Shown here in pieces: positions 8,670 through 17,234 of a DNA stretch of 33,953 nucleotides. The notes beneath the pieces were generated by a model. That model was not told the DNA's origin, searched no databases, and saw only the letters and a list, made by a program, of their open reading frames with translations. This DNA comes from Rhodospirillaceae bacterium (lineage in GTDB: Bacteria; Pseudomonadota; Alphaproteobacteria; Kiloniellales; DSM-21159). Location: positions 1-33,953 of the forward strand of contig JAJUFM010000019.1 in assembly GCA_029265995.1 (NCBI GenBank), read 5' to 3'. Both the position numbers and the translations under genes were made by a program. Positions within the stretch are counted from its first letter, which is position 1, and each line of letters opens with the position of its first letter.

Positions 8670-9251
8670 CTAGCTTTCGAGCATGTAGCGAAGTCCGCGG
8701 GCGAGGTAGTCCCATCCGGTGATCACGGTCAAAACCGTCGCCAGCCAGAACAGCAGAATCCCTGCAAGCGCGAGTTCCTCTGGACCGGCCGGCCCGATCA
8801 GCAGAATGCCAAGCGCGACCATCTGAACGGTGGTTTTCCATTTCGCGAGCTTGCTGACGGGCAGCGGCACCTGAAGTACCGACAGATACTCCCGGAGGCC
8901 GGACACCAGCAGTTCACGACAAAGGATGATGATCGCGGCGATGACGTGAATGCCGCCGAGATCGCCCGCTGCGACCAGCATGAGGATAATCGCGGCGACG
9001 AGCAGCTTGTCGGCGATCGGGTCGAGAAAGCGCCCCAGTGGAGAAACTTCTCCGCGGGCGCGTGCAATCTTTCCGTCCAGCCAATCGGTAACGCAGGCAA
9101 GAGCGTAGACGCCAAAGACAGCCCATCGCGCTATCGGGCTTTCCAGGAACAGCAATCCTACGACCAGAGGAATGACCGCGATGCGGCCAAGGGTCAGGAT
9201 GTTGGGAAGGCTCGTAAGTCCGCCCCTATGGCTTTGATCCAGACTAGACAT
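8670..9251 (-). CDS. pgsA: CDP-diacylglycerol-glycerol-3-phosphate 3-phosphatidyltransferase
   Basis: Integral membrane enzyme that makes phosphatidylglycerol phosphate, the committed step to phosphatidylglycerol and cardiolipin. The CDP-alcohol phosphotransferase signature is complete: Asp56, Asp59-Gly60, Ala63-Arg64, Gly73, Asp77 and Asp81 (DWLDG..AR........G...D...D). From the ATG at 9249-9251 it has 193 residues and several hydrophobic helices, and begins with a short polar stretch then LPNILTLGRI, the usual family beginning. The frame is open to 9305, but family alignment favours the later ATG. In many relatives pgsA follows uvrC; here it lies 2 kb before uvrC and in the opposite orientation. 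Confidence 0.93.
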   Translation of the reverse strand: MSSLDQSHRGGLTSLPNILTLGRIAVIPLVVGLLFLESPIARWAVFGVYALACVTDWLDGKIARARGEVSPLGRFLDPIADKLLVAAIILMLVAAGDLGGIHVIAAIIILCRELLVSGLREYLSVLQVPLPVSKLAKWKTTVQMVALGILLIGPAGPEELALAGILLFWLATVLTVITGWDYLARGLRYMLES

Positions 9252-9313
9252 GACCCCATCTTGCACAAACGGCCGCCTGTCCGACAGGGAAACCCCGCAA
9301 CTCACCTAATCTG

Positions 9314-9613
9314 TCATTCCTGCAAACGCTTGAGATAGGCAATAAGGTTCTCGATCTGTTGTTCGCTCAAATCTGCAAACTGGGGCATCTGCGGGTGTGG
9401 CGAGACGGTGAAGCTACGCAAGGCGCCGATGTCGTCTCCTGCTTCGCGTGCGATCGAACGGAAGGTGGGGACAGCGTCGCTGCCTCGACCGCCGTCCTCT
9501 ACTACGTGACAAAAGGCGCAGGCCTTTCTGGCAAGTTCGAGGCCAGCATCAGGGTCTGCAGCCAGAGCCGCAGGCGCCAAAGTGACTACAAGTAGGGCAA
9601 GCAGCACGCGCAT
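9314..9613 (-). CDS. Small monohaem c-type cytochrome
   Basis: A 99-residue exported class I cytochrome c. It has a signal peptide (MRVLLALLVVTLAPAALA, cleavage after residue 18), a single haem site CAFCH (Cys32, Cys35, His36), and a likely sixth ligand Met76 in SPHPQMPQF. The C-terminal helix IENLIAYLKRLQ is typical of cytochrome c. It would act as a soluble periplasmic electron carrier or redox-enzyme subunit; no partner gene is adjacent. It is divergent from msrB with 92 nt between the starts, and upstream of pgsA on the same strand. Confidence 0.9.
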   Translation of the reverse strand: MRVLLALLVVTLAPAALAADPDAGLELARKACAFCHVVEDGGRGSDAVPTFRSIAREAGDDIGALRSFTVSPHPQMPQFADLSEQQIENLIAYLKRLQE

Positions 9614-9705
9614 CTGAAGCTCTCCTGCATCCTTTATGTTTCGGCCCCTGTACCTTAGCGCCTTGCAAGCCGATATAGGAGAGAGTGGTTATTCGGAGGT
9701 TTAGT

Positions 9706-10101
9706 ATGAGCGAGGATGTGAAGAAGGCGCACTTCCCCAAGGATCACCTGACGCCGGAGCAATACCGCGTTACTCAGGAAGCAGCGACGGAACGCCCCTT
9801 CTCAGGCGCTCTCAACGACGAGAAGCGGCCGGGGACATTCCACTGCGTGGTCTGTGGCACCCCTGTTTATTCCAGCGAGCACAAGTATGAAAGCGGAAGC
9901 GGCTGGCCCTCCTTCTGGCGGCCAGCCGACGAGCAGGCGGTGGGAAAGAAGGTCGATCGCAGCCACGGTATGGTCCGCACGGAAGTGCACTGCGCGACCT
10001 GCGGCGCGCATCAAGGGCATGTTTTTGAAGACGGGCCGGAGCCCACAGGCTTGCGTTACTGCATCAACTCCCTCGCCCTCAAGTTCGAGCCAGAATCTTG
10101 A
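9706..10101 (+). CDS. msrB: Peptide methionine-R-sulfoxide reductase
   Basis: Repairs methionine-R-sulfoxide in oxidised proteins using thioredoxin. The protein has 131 residues, the usual length for a single-domain MsrB. It shows the two zinc CxxC pairs (Cys47/Cys50 and Cys96/Cys99), the substrate-binding GSGWPSF (64-70) and the catalytic Cys119 in RYCINS. The start at 9706 is decided by GGAGG at 9695-9699; an upstream in-frame ATG at 9685 lacks such a site. The stop overlaps the start of the SDR gene, so the two are probably one transcript. Confidence 0.95.
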   Translation: MSEDVKKAHFPKDHLTPEQYRVTQEAATERPFSGALNDEKRPGTFHCVVCGTPVYSSEHKYESGSGWPSFWRPADEQAVGKKVDRSHGMVRTEVHCATCGAHQGHVFEDGPEPTGLRYCINSLALKFEPES

Positions 10102-10880
10102 GTGGGCTAGTGGCAGCCGGGTATGCCCCGGGCGCTCTGGTTACCGGCGCTGCGCGGCGTATCGGGCGGGCCCTTGCCATGGAACTGGCGGCGCAAGGCT
10201 TTTCGGTTGTCATTCACTACTCCCGTTCGAAGAGTGATGCGGCTGAAACCATTGCGGAGATCGAGAAGGCCGGGGGGCGCGCCGCCTCGTTACAAGCGGA
10301 CCTGAGCCAGGAAGCGGAGGTCCAGGGCCTTGTCCGCAAGGCAGAGGAACTGGTGGGGCCGCTGGGAGTGTTGGTCAACAACGCCTCTGCCTTCGAGCGG
10401 GATGAGTGGAACAGTGCCACGCGGGAAAGCTGGGATCTCCATATGGAGACAGGGCTGCGGGCGCCCTTTGTCCTATCACAGGATTTTGCGCACCAACTCC
10501 CCGAAGGTGCTCATGGGATGATCCTCAACATGCTCGATGAGCGTGTCTGGAGCCTTACCCCACACTTTGTGAGCTATACAGTGGCCAAGTCCGGCCTGTG
10601 GAGCCTTACACGCCAGTTGGCGCTGGCTTTCGCGCCGCGCATTCGCGTCAACGGGATCGGCCCTGGCTTTACCCTGCCAGCGCCGAATCAGACAGATGAG
10701 CAGTTTGCCAGGCAACTGGAGACGATGCCCCTCCAGCGCGCGCCTGACATGGCGGAGATGCGCGCATGCCTTCGCTTCTTCCTGGAGGCGCGTTCCGTCA
10801 CGGGCCAAATGATCGCTCTTGACGCCGGCCAGCATTTGGGTTGGGCCCAATCGCCGCTCGCCCGGCGCAATAGCCCTTGA
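10098..10880 (+). CDS. SDR-family oxidoreductase, pteridine reductase/FolM-like
   Basis: A 260-residue NAD(P)-dependent short-chain dehydrogenase. It has the cofactor motif TGAARRIG (16-23), NNAS (94-97) and Tyr160/Lys164 of YTVAK. The residue 13 positions before the tyrosine, normally the catalytic serine, is Asp147 (NMLDERV). That substitution is characteristic of pteridine reductases and FolM-type dihydromonapterin reductases, so a pterin substrate is a good guess. The start is uncertain: TTG at 10098 overlaps the msrB stop, and a GTG at 10110 would give the same domain. It precedes uvrC by 324 nt. Confidence 0.82.
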   Translation: MSGLVAAGYAPGALVTGAARRIGRALAMELAAQGFSVVIHYSRSKSDAAETIAEIEKAGGRAASLQADLSQEAEVQGLVRKAEELVGPLGVLVNNASAFERDEWNSATRESWDLHMETGLRAPFVLSQDFAHQLPEGAHGMILNMLDERVWSLTPHFVSYTVAKSGLWSLTRQLALAFAPRIRVNGIGPGFTLPAPNQTDEQFARQLETMPLQRAPDMAEMRACLRFFLEARSVTGQMIALDAGQHLGWAQSPLARRNSP

Positions 10881-10979
10881 CTCTGTCTCTGGTCGCCGAA
10901 GTTGTGCACATGCGAATCGTGCGGCTGCTCGGATTTCCGATTCCACTTTAGATTCTGGCGAACGATTTGCACGCTACGA

Positions 10980-11009
10980 TTGACAGAGGGGAAGGTGAGT
11001 AAATTCAAT
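10980..11009 (+). promoter_or_regulatory. Candidate sigma70-type promoter for uvrC
   Basis: A perfect -35 TTGACA (10980-10985) is followed after 18 nt by TTCAAT (11004-11009), a 4/6 match to TATAAT. Transcription would begin near 11016 and give a leader of about 190 nt to uvrC, containing the DnaA box. The assignment is by pattern only. Confidence 0.5.
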
Positions 11010-11086
11010 GGGTTATGGTGCTGCCCACTTTTTGTGCAGCAGCGGCAAAGCCTTGATTCCTCAAAAGGGAGATGCTGAAGACAACA

Positions 11087-11112
11087 AGCTGTGCACAGAG
11101 TTATCCACAGCT
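11087..11112 (+). promoter_or_regulatory. Consensus DnaA box within an inverted repeat, uvrC leader
   Basis: TTATCCACA at 11101-11109 matches the DnaA box consensus exactly. It forms the right half of an inverted repeat AGCTGTG (11087-11093) / CACAGCT (11106-11112); the left half also contains the palindrome CTGTGCACAG (11089-11098). A related TGTGCACA octamer lies 187 nt upstream. This could be a DnaA-responsive control site for uvrC or a DnaA-titration site. There is no cluster of boxes, so it is not an origin by itself. Confidence 0.5.
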
Positions 11113-11204
11113 TCCGTGGACAGACCCCTATATCGCCGTGATTCTCGGGGCTTAGGGCCTTTCATGAAGACGCTACCGGTGATTTCGACGCCAGGAAATG
11201 CGCG

Positions 11205-13244
11205 ATGACCAGCAAACGTAGAAGAGCGCGAATCGCCGACCCAACTGGCGGCGGCAAACGTGCCCCCCTTTCCTTGACGAAGCTGACGAATCTTCACGAA
11301 CCGCAGGAGATCCACCTTGGCGGCCTCGCGGAAGAAGGTGAGCTGCTCGAGCGGGAGGATCGGCGTCCGGAGCGGGCGCCTGGGTTAGCTGCAGGCGCTG
11401 CGGCGCTGTCGCAGGCCGTCAAGACCCTGCCGTCCGGGCCCGGTGTTTATCGTATGCTGGATCGCCGGGGTGAGGTCCTCTACGTCGGCAAGGCCAAAAG
11501 CCTTCGCAAAAGGGTCTACGCCTATACCCAGGTGGGCAAGCTCCCACGCCGCTTGCAGCGAATGGTGGCCGAGACGGTTGCCTTGGAGGTGGTCGCCACG
11601 GGGAGCGAAGTGGAAGCGCTGCTGCTGGAGAGCAATCTCATCAAGCGCTTCATGCCGCGCTACAACGTGCTGCTGCGCGACGACAAGTCTTTCCCCTACA
11701 TTCTGATCGGCGGAGACCATCCCTTTCCGAGAATCCAGAAGCATCGCGGCAGTCAGGACCTCGTTGGCAGCTACTACGGTCCTTTCGCTTCAGCAGGGGC
11801 GGTCAATCGAACGCTCACGGCGCTGGAGAAGGCTTTCTTGCTGCGCTCCTGTTCGGATGCCCTCTTCGCGAACCGCACCCGGCCCTGCCTGCTGTATCAG
11901 ATCAAGCGCTGCTCTGCCCCTTGTGTGGGCCGGATCAGCGAAGCGGACTATGCCAAGCTGGTTGCCGAAGCCCGCGACTTTCTTTCGGGGAAGAGCCAGG
12001 CGGTGCAGGCAGAGCTGGCGGAAGCAATGCAAGACGCATCAGAGCGGCTGGATTTTGAACAGGCCGCTCGTTACCGCGATCGAATTCGGGCTCTGGCGCA
12101 TGTGCAGTCGCACCAGGACGTGAACGTTGCGGGTGTTGAGGACGCGGACGTCATCGCCGCCCGGCAAATGGGTGGTCAGACCTGCATCCAGGTCTTCTTT
12201 TTCCGGGCAGGTCGCAACTATGGCAACCGCTCCTACTTCCCCAGCCACGACAAGAGCCTGGATCAGTCAGAGGTGCTGGGCGCCTTCGTTGCGCAGTTCT
12301 ACGAGAACAAGCCGATTCCAAAGCTGGTGCTGCTGAACGCAGAGCTTGATGAGCAGGCACTGGTAGCCGATGCACTCGCGCTGTCAGCGGGGCGGCAGGT
12401 GGAAATTGCCGTGCCAAAGCGCGGCGCGAAGCGGAAGCTGGTAGAGGCGGCCGAGCGGAATGCGGAGGAGGCCCTGGCGCGCCGCCTGGCCGACAGCAGC
12501 GCCCAGAGCAAGCGGCTGCAGGAACTTGCCGATCTTTTTGATCTCGAACAGCCGCCGGAACGCATAGAGGTATACGACAACAGCCATATTCAGGGGAGTA
12601 ACCCCTACGGCGCCATGATCGTGGCTGGACCAGAAGGCTTTCGAAAGAATGCCTACCGGCGCTTTGCCATTCGTGGTCTGTCACGCGAAGAGGGTGAGGA
12701 AAGCGCCAGTAACGACGACTACGCCATGATGCGCGAGGTGCTGACGCGCCGTTTCTCACGGGCGCAGAAGGAGGATCCTGAGCGCACACAGGGCGGTTGG
12801 CCGGATCTTGTGCTGGTAGATGGCGGGCGGGGCCAGTTGAATGCCGCGCTCGACGTTTTCGCCGAACTTGGTATCGAAGACCTTCCGGTCGCTGGTATCG
12901 CCAAGGGGCCGGAGCGCGACGCAGGCCGAGAGCGCATCTTCCTGGCGGATCGGGCGCCCATCTTGCTGCAGCCGGCTGATCCTCTGCTGCACTACATTCA
13001 GCGTCTGCGTGACGAAGCGCACCGCTTTGCGATCGGAACTCACAGGGCAGGTCGCAGCAAGGCGCGGCTGAAGAGTGTCCTGGATGACATTCCAGGCATC
13101 GGACCCACGCGCAAGAAGGCGCTCTTGCATCACTTCGGATCAGCCAGGGCAGTCGAGCAGGCCGGACTTGCAGATCTGGAGGCCGTAGAAGGAATTTCCA
13201 GCGGAGTCGCCAAGAAGATTCACGACTTCTTCCACGGCGGATAG
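11205..13244 (+). CDS. uvrC: Excinuclease ABC subunit C (UvrC)
   Basis: Makes both incisions around bulky DNA lesions in nucleotide excision repair with UvrA and UvrB. The protein has 679 residues. The GIY-YIG nuclease domain starts near residue 77 (GPGVY at 78-82, [13 protein letters not shown] at 92-104), a UVR motif for UvrB contact lies near 270-290 ([16 protein letters not shown]), then the UvrC RNase H-like endonuclease domain with YDNSHIQG and LVLVDGG, and a C-terminal helix-hairpin-helix ([15 protein letters not shown]). The first 70 or so residues are an extra basic, low-complexity extension compared with E. coli UvrC. The ATG at 11205 is preceded by AGGAA. The extension has no later strong start, so it is probably real. 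Confidence 0.96.
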   Translation: MTSKRRRARIADPTGGGKRAPLSLTKLTNLHEPQEIHLGGLAEEGELLEREDRRPERAPGLAAGAAALSQAVKTLPSGPGVYRMLDRRGEVLYVGKAKSLRKRVYAYTQVGKLPRRLQRMVAETVALEVVATGSEVEALLLESNLIKRFMPRYNVLLRDDKSFPYILIGGDHPFPRIQKHRGSQDLVGSYYGPFASAGAVNRTLTALEKAFLLRSCSDALFANRTRPCLLYQIKRCSAPCVGRISEADYAKLVAEARDFLSGKSQAVQAELAEAMQDASERLDFEQAARYRDRIRALAHVQSHQDVNVAGVEDADVIAARQMGGQTCIQVFFFRAGRNYGNRSYFPSHDKSLDQSEVLGAFVAQFYENKPIPKLVLLNAELDEQALVADALALSAGRQVEIAVPKRGAKRKLVEAAERNAEEALARRLADSSAQSKRLQELADLFDLEQPPERIEVYDNSHIQGSNPYGAMIVAGPEGFRKNAYRRFAIRGLSREEGEESASNDDYAMMREVLTRRFSRAQKEDPERTQGGWPDLVLVDGGRGQLNAALDVFAELGIEDLPVAGIAKGPERDAGRERIFLADRAPILLQPADPLLHYIQRLRDEAHRFAIGTHRAGRSKARLKSVLDDIPGIGPTRKKALLHHFGSARAVEQAGLADLEAVEGISSGVAKKIHDFFHGG

Positions 13245-13276
13245 GAAGTGACAGATGGCCGGAGCGGAGGATTGGG

Positions 13277-14779
13277 TCAGTTCTGGCTGAGCACGGCTTC
13301 GGCCGGGGCAAAGCCAGCCAGATAGCGGAGAAACCGGCGCCCGAGCTCGGCTGCGTCGATTTCCTCAGGACCGTCGCAGGGACAATCTCTTGAGGTGACG
13401 ATCAGATAGTCGGTCCGATGGTCAGGCGCAGGATCACCGATCGAACGCAGGATGGGGGGGTGATCGCCGTAAAAGCAGAGAGCCCAGGGCCGGCCGCTGC
13501 TTTCCAGGGCTGATAGGAGACGACCTACCATGGCATCTGCGTGAAGCAGGTGTTGGCCGTAGATTTCCGTCTCCTGAACAAGGCCCGGCAAGCGCCCCGG
13601 GCGCCACGGTCCATGATTCTCCATCGTCACGGTAAAGAGAAAGCAAGGCCGGGTCTCCCGCTCGAGCTGGCGGAGGATCTCGCTGGTCAAGGCGGCATCG
13701 GACACGTAGGGGCCAATGCGCTCGGCGCCATGGAAGGCCTCCTCCGTGATCATGCGTTCGAACCCCAGCGCCGGCATGACTTTGTTGCGCCGAAAGAAGT
13801 CCCCCACATGGGGATGGACGAAGAGGGTTTGCCAGCCCGCCTGTGAGAGCCGTCCCGGCAGCGCCGGAAGGGGATAGGTGTCGGCGCGCAGATAGGGGTC
13901 GAGAGCGTCGAAGCCGAGCCTGGCGCTCGGCGTGCCAGTCAGGAAGGCATACTCGGTGCGCATGGTGTAGGCACCGATGGCCGGTACCCGTAAAGGACCC
14001 CAGGCGGCCGCGCGAGCCTGAGCGGCTGCGATGTTCGGAAGCGGTGGAGCGTCTTCGCGCAGTCTTCGCAGATCAAGAAAGGATTCGCTCTGAACCGCTA
14101 CGACCAGTGGGGCGCTTCGCTTGCCGCAATCCTTGATGCTCGGCAGCGGGAAGGCCTCTTCGGCCGCTGTCGGGCGGGTTTCGAGCCACCGCAGGAAAGA
14201 CAGGAGAAGGCTTCCTGCCAGGCCCAGCTTCTCGATACCTCCTGCAGGATCCGGATCGGGAAGATGGCGTGCCGCAGCTTGGCGCACCAGTGTCCCTATC
14301 AGGGGAAGAAAAGGGACCGCAATCAGCAGGGCCGTAGGGGCTATCAGGAGCAGGATCCGCTCTGTGGGCGAAAGGGGGCTCGGCTCCAGCCAGAGCCAGA
14401 GCAGCATCAGCCCCAGGAGCGGCGCCAGCAGCAGCCAGGTTCGGGCCTGCTGCACCAACTCAACATAATAGAGACGTGGATGGCGGATCACCTGTGGGAC
14501 CAGCGCGAAGTCTGAAAATACCAGTGGCTCGCGGAGAAGGCGGTACTTGGCGTTGCTGACCCAGGTGAGAGCGAGAGCGCCAGCCAGGGCCAGGGCGAGC
14601 GCCATGAGAACCCTTCCCGTCAGACCGAGCAGTAGCCCGTACCAGCTGCACCCGAGGAGAAAGAAGCTTCCCCATGCGAGCCACGGACGGCGCCAGCGAG
14701 GAGGGCGGGGAAGAGTTTGCCGCTCGAGCAGCGCCGCCCCGACCAGGAGCACCAGCAGTCCAAGCAGCGGGTACAGCAT
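13277..14779 (-). CDS. LTA-synthase-like membrane sulfatase/phosphotransferase family protein
   Basis: A 500-residue polytopic membrane protein with an extracytoplasmic alkaline-phosphatase-superfamily domain. The N-terminal part has about five hydrophobic segments (near 2-17, 35-52, 56-73, 114-131, 141-162). The catalytic domain from about 224 has the LtaS-type metal and nucleophile set: Glu232 (QSES), Thr272 (GAYTMRTEY) and Asp439-His440 (FYGDHPP). Relatives transfer phosphoglycerol or phosphoethanolamine from lipids to envelope glycans. The ATG at 14777-14779 shares one base with the stop of the KpsC-like gene (TGATG), so the two are coupled and probably act on the same polysaccharide. The exact donor and acceptor are unknown. 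Confidence 0.82.
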   Translation of the reverse strand: MLYPLLGLLVLLVGAALLERQTLPRPPRWRRPWLAWGSFFLLGCSWYGLLLGLTGRVLMALALALAGALALTWVSNAKYRLLREPLVFSDFALVPQVIRHPRLYYVELVQQARTWLLLAPLLGLMLLWLWLEPSPLSPTERILLLIAPTALLIAVPFLPLIGTLVRQAAARHLPDPDPAGGIEKLGLAGSLLLSFLRWLETRPTAAEEAFPLPSIKDCGKRSAPLVVAVQSESFLDLRRLREDAPPLPNIAAAQARAAAWGPLRVPAIGAYTMRTEYAFLTGTPSARLGFDALDPYLRADTYPLPALPGRLSQAGWQTLFVHPHVGDFFRRNKVMPALGFERMITEEAFHGAERIGPYVSDAALTSEILRQLERETRPCFLFTVTMENHGPWRPGRLPGLVQETEIYGQHLLHADAMVGRLLSALESSGRPWALCFYGDHPPILRSIGDPAPDHRTDYLIVTSRDCPCDGPEEIDAAELGRRFLRYLAGFAPAEAVLSQN

Positions 14780-16947
14780 CACCGCTCCGTTTGCAGCCGC
14801 CGGTTCCAAAGGCGTCGTCCCGCTGCAAAGGCATGCCAGGCCGCGACCTTGAAAGGCCAGGCGAGGCGGCGTGGGGGCTTACTCGAGTAGCCTTCAGCCA
14901 GGCGGGAAACCACCAGCTCCGGCCGGCAGGGAAGGCCGGATACGGGATCCAGATAGCGCGGGTAAAGAATGAGGGCGACGGCGACCAGCTCATCCAGGGT
15001 TAGTCGCCGCTTACGTCGCGGCAGCGGTAGGAGATCTTCGGTAAGTCCCCAGCCCGCATAGAAAGGCCGCCCGTGGACCGCAACCCTCTTTTCTCGTAGC
15101 AAAGCCTCAAAGCCGACAAGCGAACTCATTGTCTCAACTGCGTCGCATTGGGCCAGGATATCCGGCATGGCGACCTCGCGGACGATGGCATCCGCGTGCT
15201 GCAGAACCAACCGATCTTCGACGGCGCCCTGGCGATAACCCGCTTCCACGTCGGGATGAGGTTTGTAGAGAATGTAGCCCTGAGGGTTACGCTCACGGGC
15301 GCGGCGCAGCAGGCCGAGATTGCCTCCGGTTTCCGGTGCGCCGAGCTGTACAGACTGGTCGTCTTCCACCTGGCCGGGGACCAGGATGGCCTCTTGGCCG
15401 GATGGGAAGAGGGCGCGCTTGTCCCTTTTGCCTACGTTGTACTTGGTCACAGCGCGATGAACGATCGTCTCGCGCAGGGCGGCGGCGCGCGCCAGCAGCT
15501 CCGGGGAGAAGGTGCAGGTCTCCGCCAGCTCTTCAAGACGGCTCCTCTGGCGCGGATCGTAGTAGATGCCCAGATCGTCAAAGACCAGAGAGGCGGCCGG
15601 GGTGAGCGCCGAGCCCAGCCCCACGGAACGGAGGAAGCCGTCCTCCACGTTGGTGACGGCAACGCCTGCCTCTGCAGCCGCCTTACGCAGGTCTGGAGGA
15701 CAGCGCGTGTTCCAGACGAGCAAGCGGCCTCTTCTCTGGGCGGCTAGCTTCACCGCCTTGCGGGCTTTCTGCTCGAACCGCGGAGGAGCGGAGCCAGGCA
15801 GGAACGCAGCCACCGTTTCCCTTTTCCAGCGGGTGAAGCCCACCAAAACCGCGGGCGTACGGTTCTCCATATAGATGTCCCGCAGAAAGGCGAGGGCGTC
15901 TGCCGCCTCCTCGAACTCGATAGGGCGCCGATCCCAGGGATCGAGATAGCGGGTATAGGTCAGGTAGGACGCTGCAAAAATCTCTTCCACGCTGCAGGTG
16001 CGGCGGCGCCGGGGGCAGGCCTTCCGATCTTCGGTAACGCCCCAGCCCGCATAGAATGGCATGCCGAAGCAAACCACCGGCAGCCCCGCGCAGAGCGCTT
16101 CGAAGCCAAGTCCGCTGCTGACCGTATAGACCTTGTCGACGCGTTCCAGAAGGCACCAGGGATTTACCGTTTCCACAAAAAGTCTGAGACCGGCCGCTGC
16201 TGCGGTTGCAGTGAGGTAACCCTGCTTGCGACCTTGGGCGACCTCTGGGTGTCCCTTGACCAGGATCTCTGCACCCGGGTTTTCGGCGATGGCGGCGCGC
16301 AACATCTGCTGAAAATCATCAGGCTCAGACAGCGAGCCGGGAATTGAGATGTCGCCGACTGTCTGGTCGATCACCAGGATTCGCGCTCTCTGCCGCGGCT
16401 CCTCCAGGCCCAGTTCGGCTGCCGAAAGCTCGGGGCCGTCATTGTATTTGGAAAGACGTAGTTTGCGCAGGAGGGCAATTCCCTCAGCGGCGCGCGCCAA
16501 GGGCGCTGGCGTTGCGCAGGCGCCACTTTGCAGGAGGTCTTCCAGATCACTGGGCTGGCGCGCGTCGTAATAGATACCCTGCCGGTCCAGTACGAAGCTT
16601 AAGGGGGTGTCCAGATCACGGCCCGGCCGCACCGACCGCAGAAAACCGTCCTCCAGCCGCAAAAAGGGCAGGCCCAGGGCATCAGCCTGCCTGCGCACAG
16701 GGGCCGCACTCGGCCGGTGCCCCCAGCCAAGCAAGGCGCTCGCACCCGGGGGCGGGCGCAAGTGGTAGCGCTGAGGCTGAAGGCCGGTCAGCACTTCTAC
16801 TTCGTGTCGCAGCTTCCAGATGCCGGGCGAGCGAATGGCAACGCTCTGGCGGTTCACGTGAACAGGACCCTCATTTACTGTGCGCTCCCAAGGAGCGCCA
16901 TTCTGCGTCTTGTAGCACCCCAGCCGATACCGCAGAAAGGCCAGCAT
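14779..16947 (-). CDS. kpsC: Capsule polysaccharide biosynthesis protein, KpsC-like (double Kdo-transferase)
   Basis: A 722-residue protein made of two homologous halves, as in KpsC, which builds the poly-Kdo linker joining capsule to its lipid anchor on the cytoplasmic side of the inner membrane. The duplication is visible directly: EDGFLRS at about 99-105 and again at 435-441, each followed by a GIYYD segment; KGHPE near 232 and KPHPD in the second half; FYAGWG in both halves. No kpsS or export genes are in the window. Start choice is uncertain: ATG at 16945-16947 has GAGG upstream, but TTG at 16965 and GTG at 16857 (with TGAGGG) are possible, and KpsC relatives are usually a little shorter, which favours the latter. 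Confidence 0.87.
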   Translation of the reverse strand: MLAFLRYRLGCYKTQNGAPWERTVNEGPVHVNRQSVAIRSPGIWKLRHEVEVLTGLQPQRYHLRPPPGASALLGWGHRPSAAPVRRQADALGLPFLRLEDGFLRSVRPGRDLDTPLSFVLDRQGIYYDARQPSDLEDLLQSGACATPAPLARAAEGIALLRKLRLSKYNDGPELSAAELGLEEPRQRARILVIDQTVGDISIPGSLSEPDDFQQMLRAAIAENPGAEILVKGHPEVAQGRKQGYLTATAAAAGLRLFVETVNPWCLLERVDKVYTVSSGLGFEALCAGLPVVCFGMPFYAGWGVTEDRKACPRRRRTCSVEEIFAASYLTYTRYLDPWDRRPIEFEEAADALAFLRDIYMENRTPAVLVGFTRWKRETVAAFLPGSAPPRFEQKARKAVKLAAQRRGRLLVWNTRCPPDLRKAAAEAGVAVTNVEDGFLRSVGLGSALTPAASLVFDDLGIYYDPRQRSRLEELAETCTFSPELLARAAALRETIVHRAVTKYNVGKRDKRALFPSGQEAILVPGQVEDDQSVQLGAPETGGNLGLLRRARERNPQGYILYKPHPDVEAGYRQGAVEDRLVLQHADAIVREVAMPDILAQCDAVETMSSLVGFEALLREKRVAVHGRPFYAGWGLTEDLLPLPRRKRRLTLDELVAVALILYPRYLDPVSGLPCRPELVVSRLAEGYSSKPPRRLAWPFKVAAWHAFAAGRRLWNRRLQTER

Positions 16948-17010
16948 AGTCCTCAAGCGCGGCAATTTGGGAAATGCGACAGCTGGCCCAACCGTAAAGG
17001 CAACGCAAAT

Positions 17011-17033
17011 AAAAAGGCCGCCAAAAAGGCGAC
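17011..17033 (-). terminator. Rho-independent terminator of tRNA-Gly
   Basis: On the minus strand GTCGCC-TTTTT-GGCGGC forms a 6-bp stem with one G-U pair and a 5-nt loop, followed by CC and then TTTTTATTT. It begins 21 nt after the tRNA CCA end and is well placed to end the tRNA transcript before the KpsC-like gene. Confidence 0.7.
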
Positions 17034-17053
17034 CCTTATAGAAAAACCTGAAT

Positions 17054-17128
17054 TGGAGCGGGCGATGAGATTCGAACTCACGACCCCAACCTTGGCAAGG
17101 TTGTGCTCTACCCCTGAGCTACGCCCGC
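17054..17128 (-). tRNA. tRNA-Gly (anticodon GCC)
   Basis: Full cloverleaf on the minus strand: acceptor GCGGGCG/CGCCCGC, D-arm AGCTCAGGGGTAGAGC, anticodon stem CAACC/GGTTG with loop TTGCCAA (anticodon GCC), T-arm with GTTCGAATC, discriminator T and an encoded CCA (17054-17056). It is a single tRNA gene with its own promoter and terminator. Confidence 0.97.
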
Positions 17129-17162
17129 ACCGGGTAAGGCGCCCACCGCTGGGCGCGGAGGG

Positions 17163-17191
17163 TGAATAGCCTTTCCGGCCGGGTGTTGCAA
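17163..17191 (-). promoter_or_regulatory. Promoter of tRNA-Gly
   Basis: On the minus strand TTGCAA (17186-17191) and TATTCA (17163-17168) are separated by exactly 17 nt, the sigma70 layout. The tRNA 5' end is 34 nt downstream of the -10 element; the short leader contains a GC-rich hairpin (GCGCCCA/TGGGCGC). Confidence 0.6.
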
Positions 17192-17234
17192 GGGCCTTTA
17201 TCGTCCCAGCTCGAATAGCTATCGTCCCGCCGCC

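Larger units (their letters stand above)
10881..11204 (+). other. Spacer between the SDR gene and uvrC
   Basis: No credible gene is present. A 66-codon frame from 11008 lacks a ribosome binding site and any recognisable feature. The spacer holds a good -35/-10 pair, two TGTGCACA octamers (10903-10910 and 11090-11097) and one consensus DnaA box at 11101-11109. AT content is higher than in the flanking genes. Confidence 0.6.

Noticed and set aside
11087-11112. Chromosomal origin of replication
   Set aside because: Only one consensus DnaA box, no AT-rich unwinding element or origin-associated genes nearby.
11008-11208. 66-codon open frame upstream of uvrC
   Set aside because: No ribosome binding site, composition unlike neighbours, overlaps the DnaA box and the uvrC start; treated as leader.
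12151-13311. 386-codon minus-strand frame opposite uvrC
   Set aside because: Pro/Arg/Ser-rich shadow of the UvrC coding sequence in a GC-rich genome.
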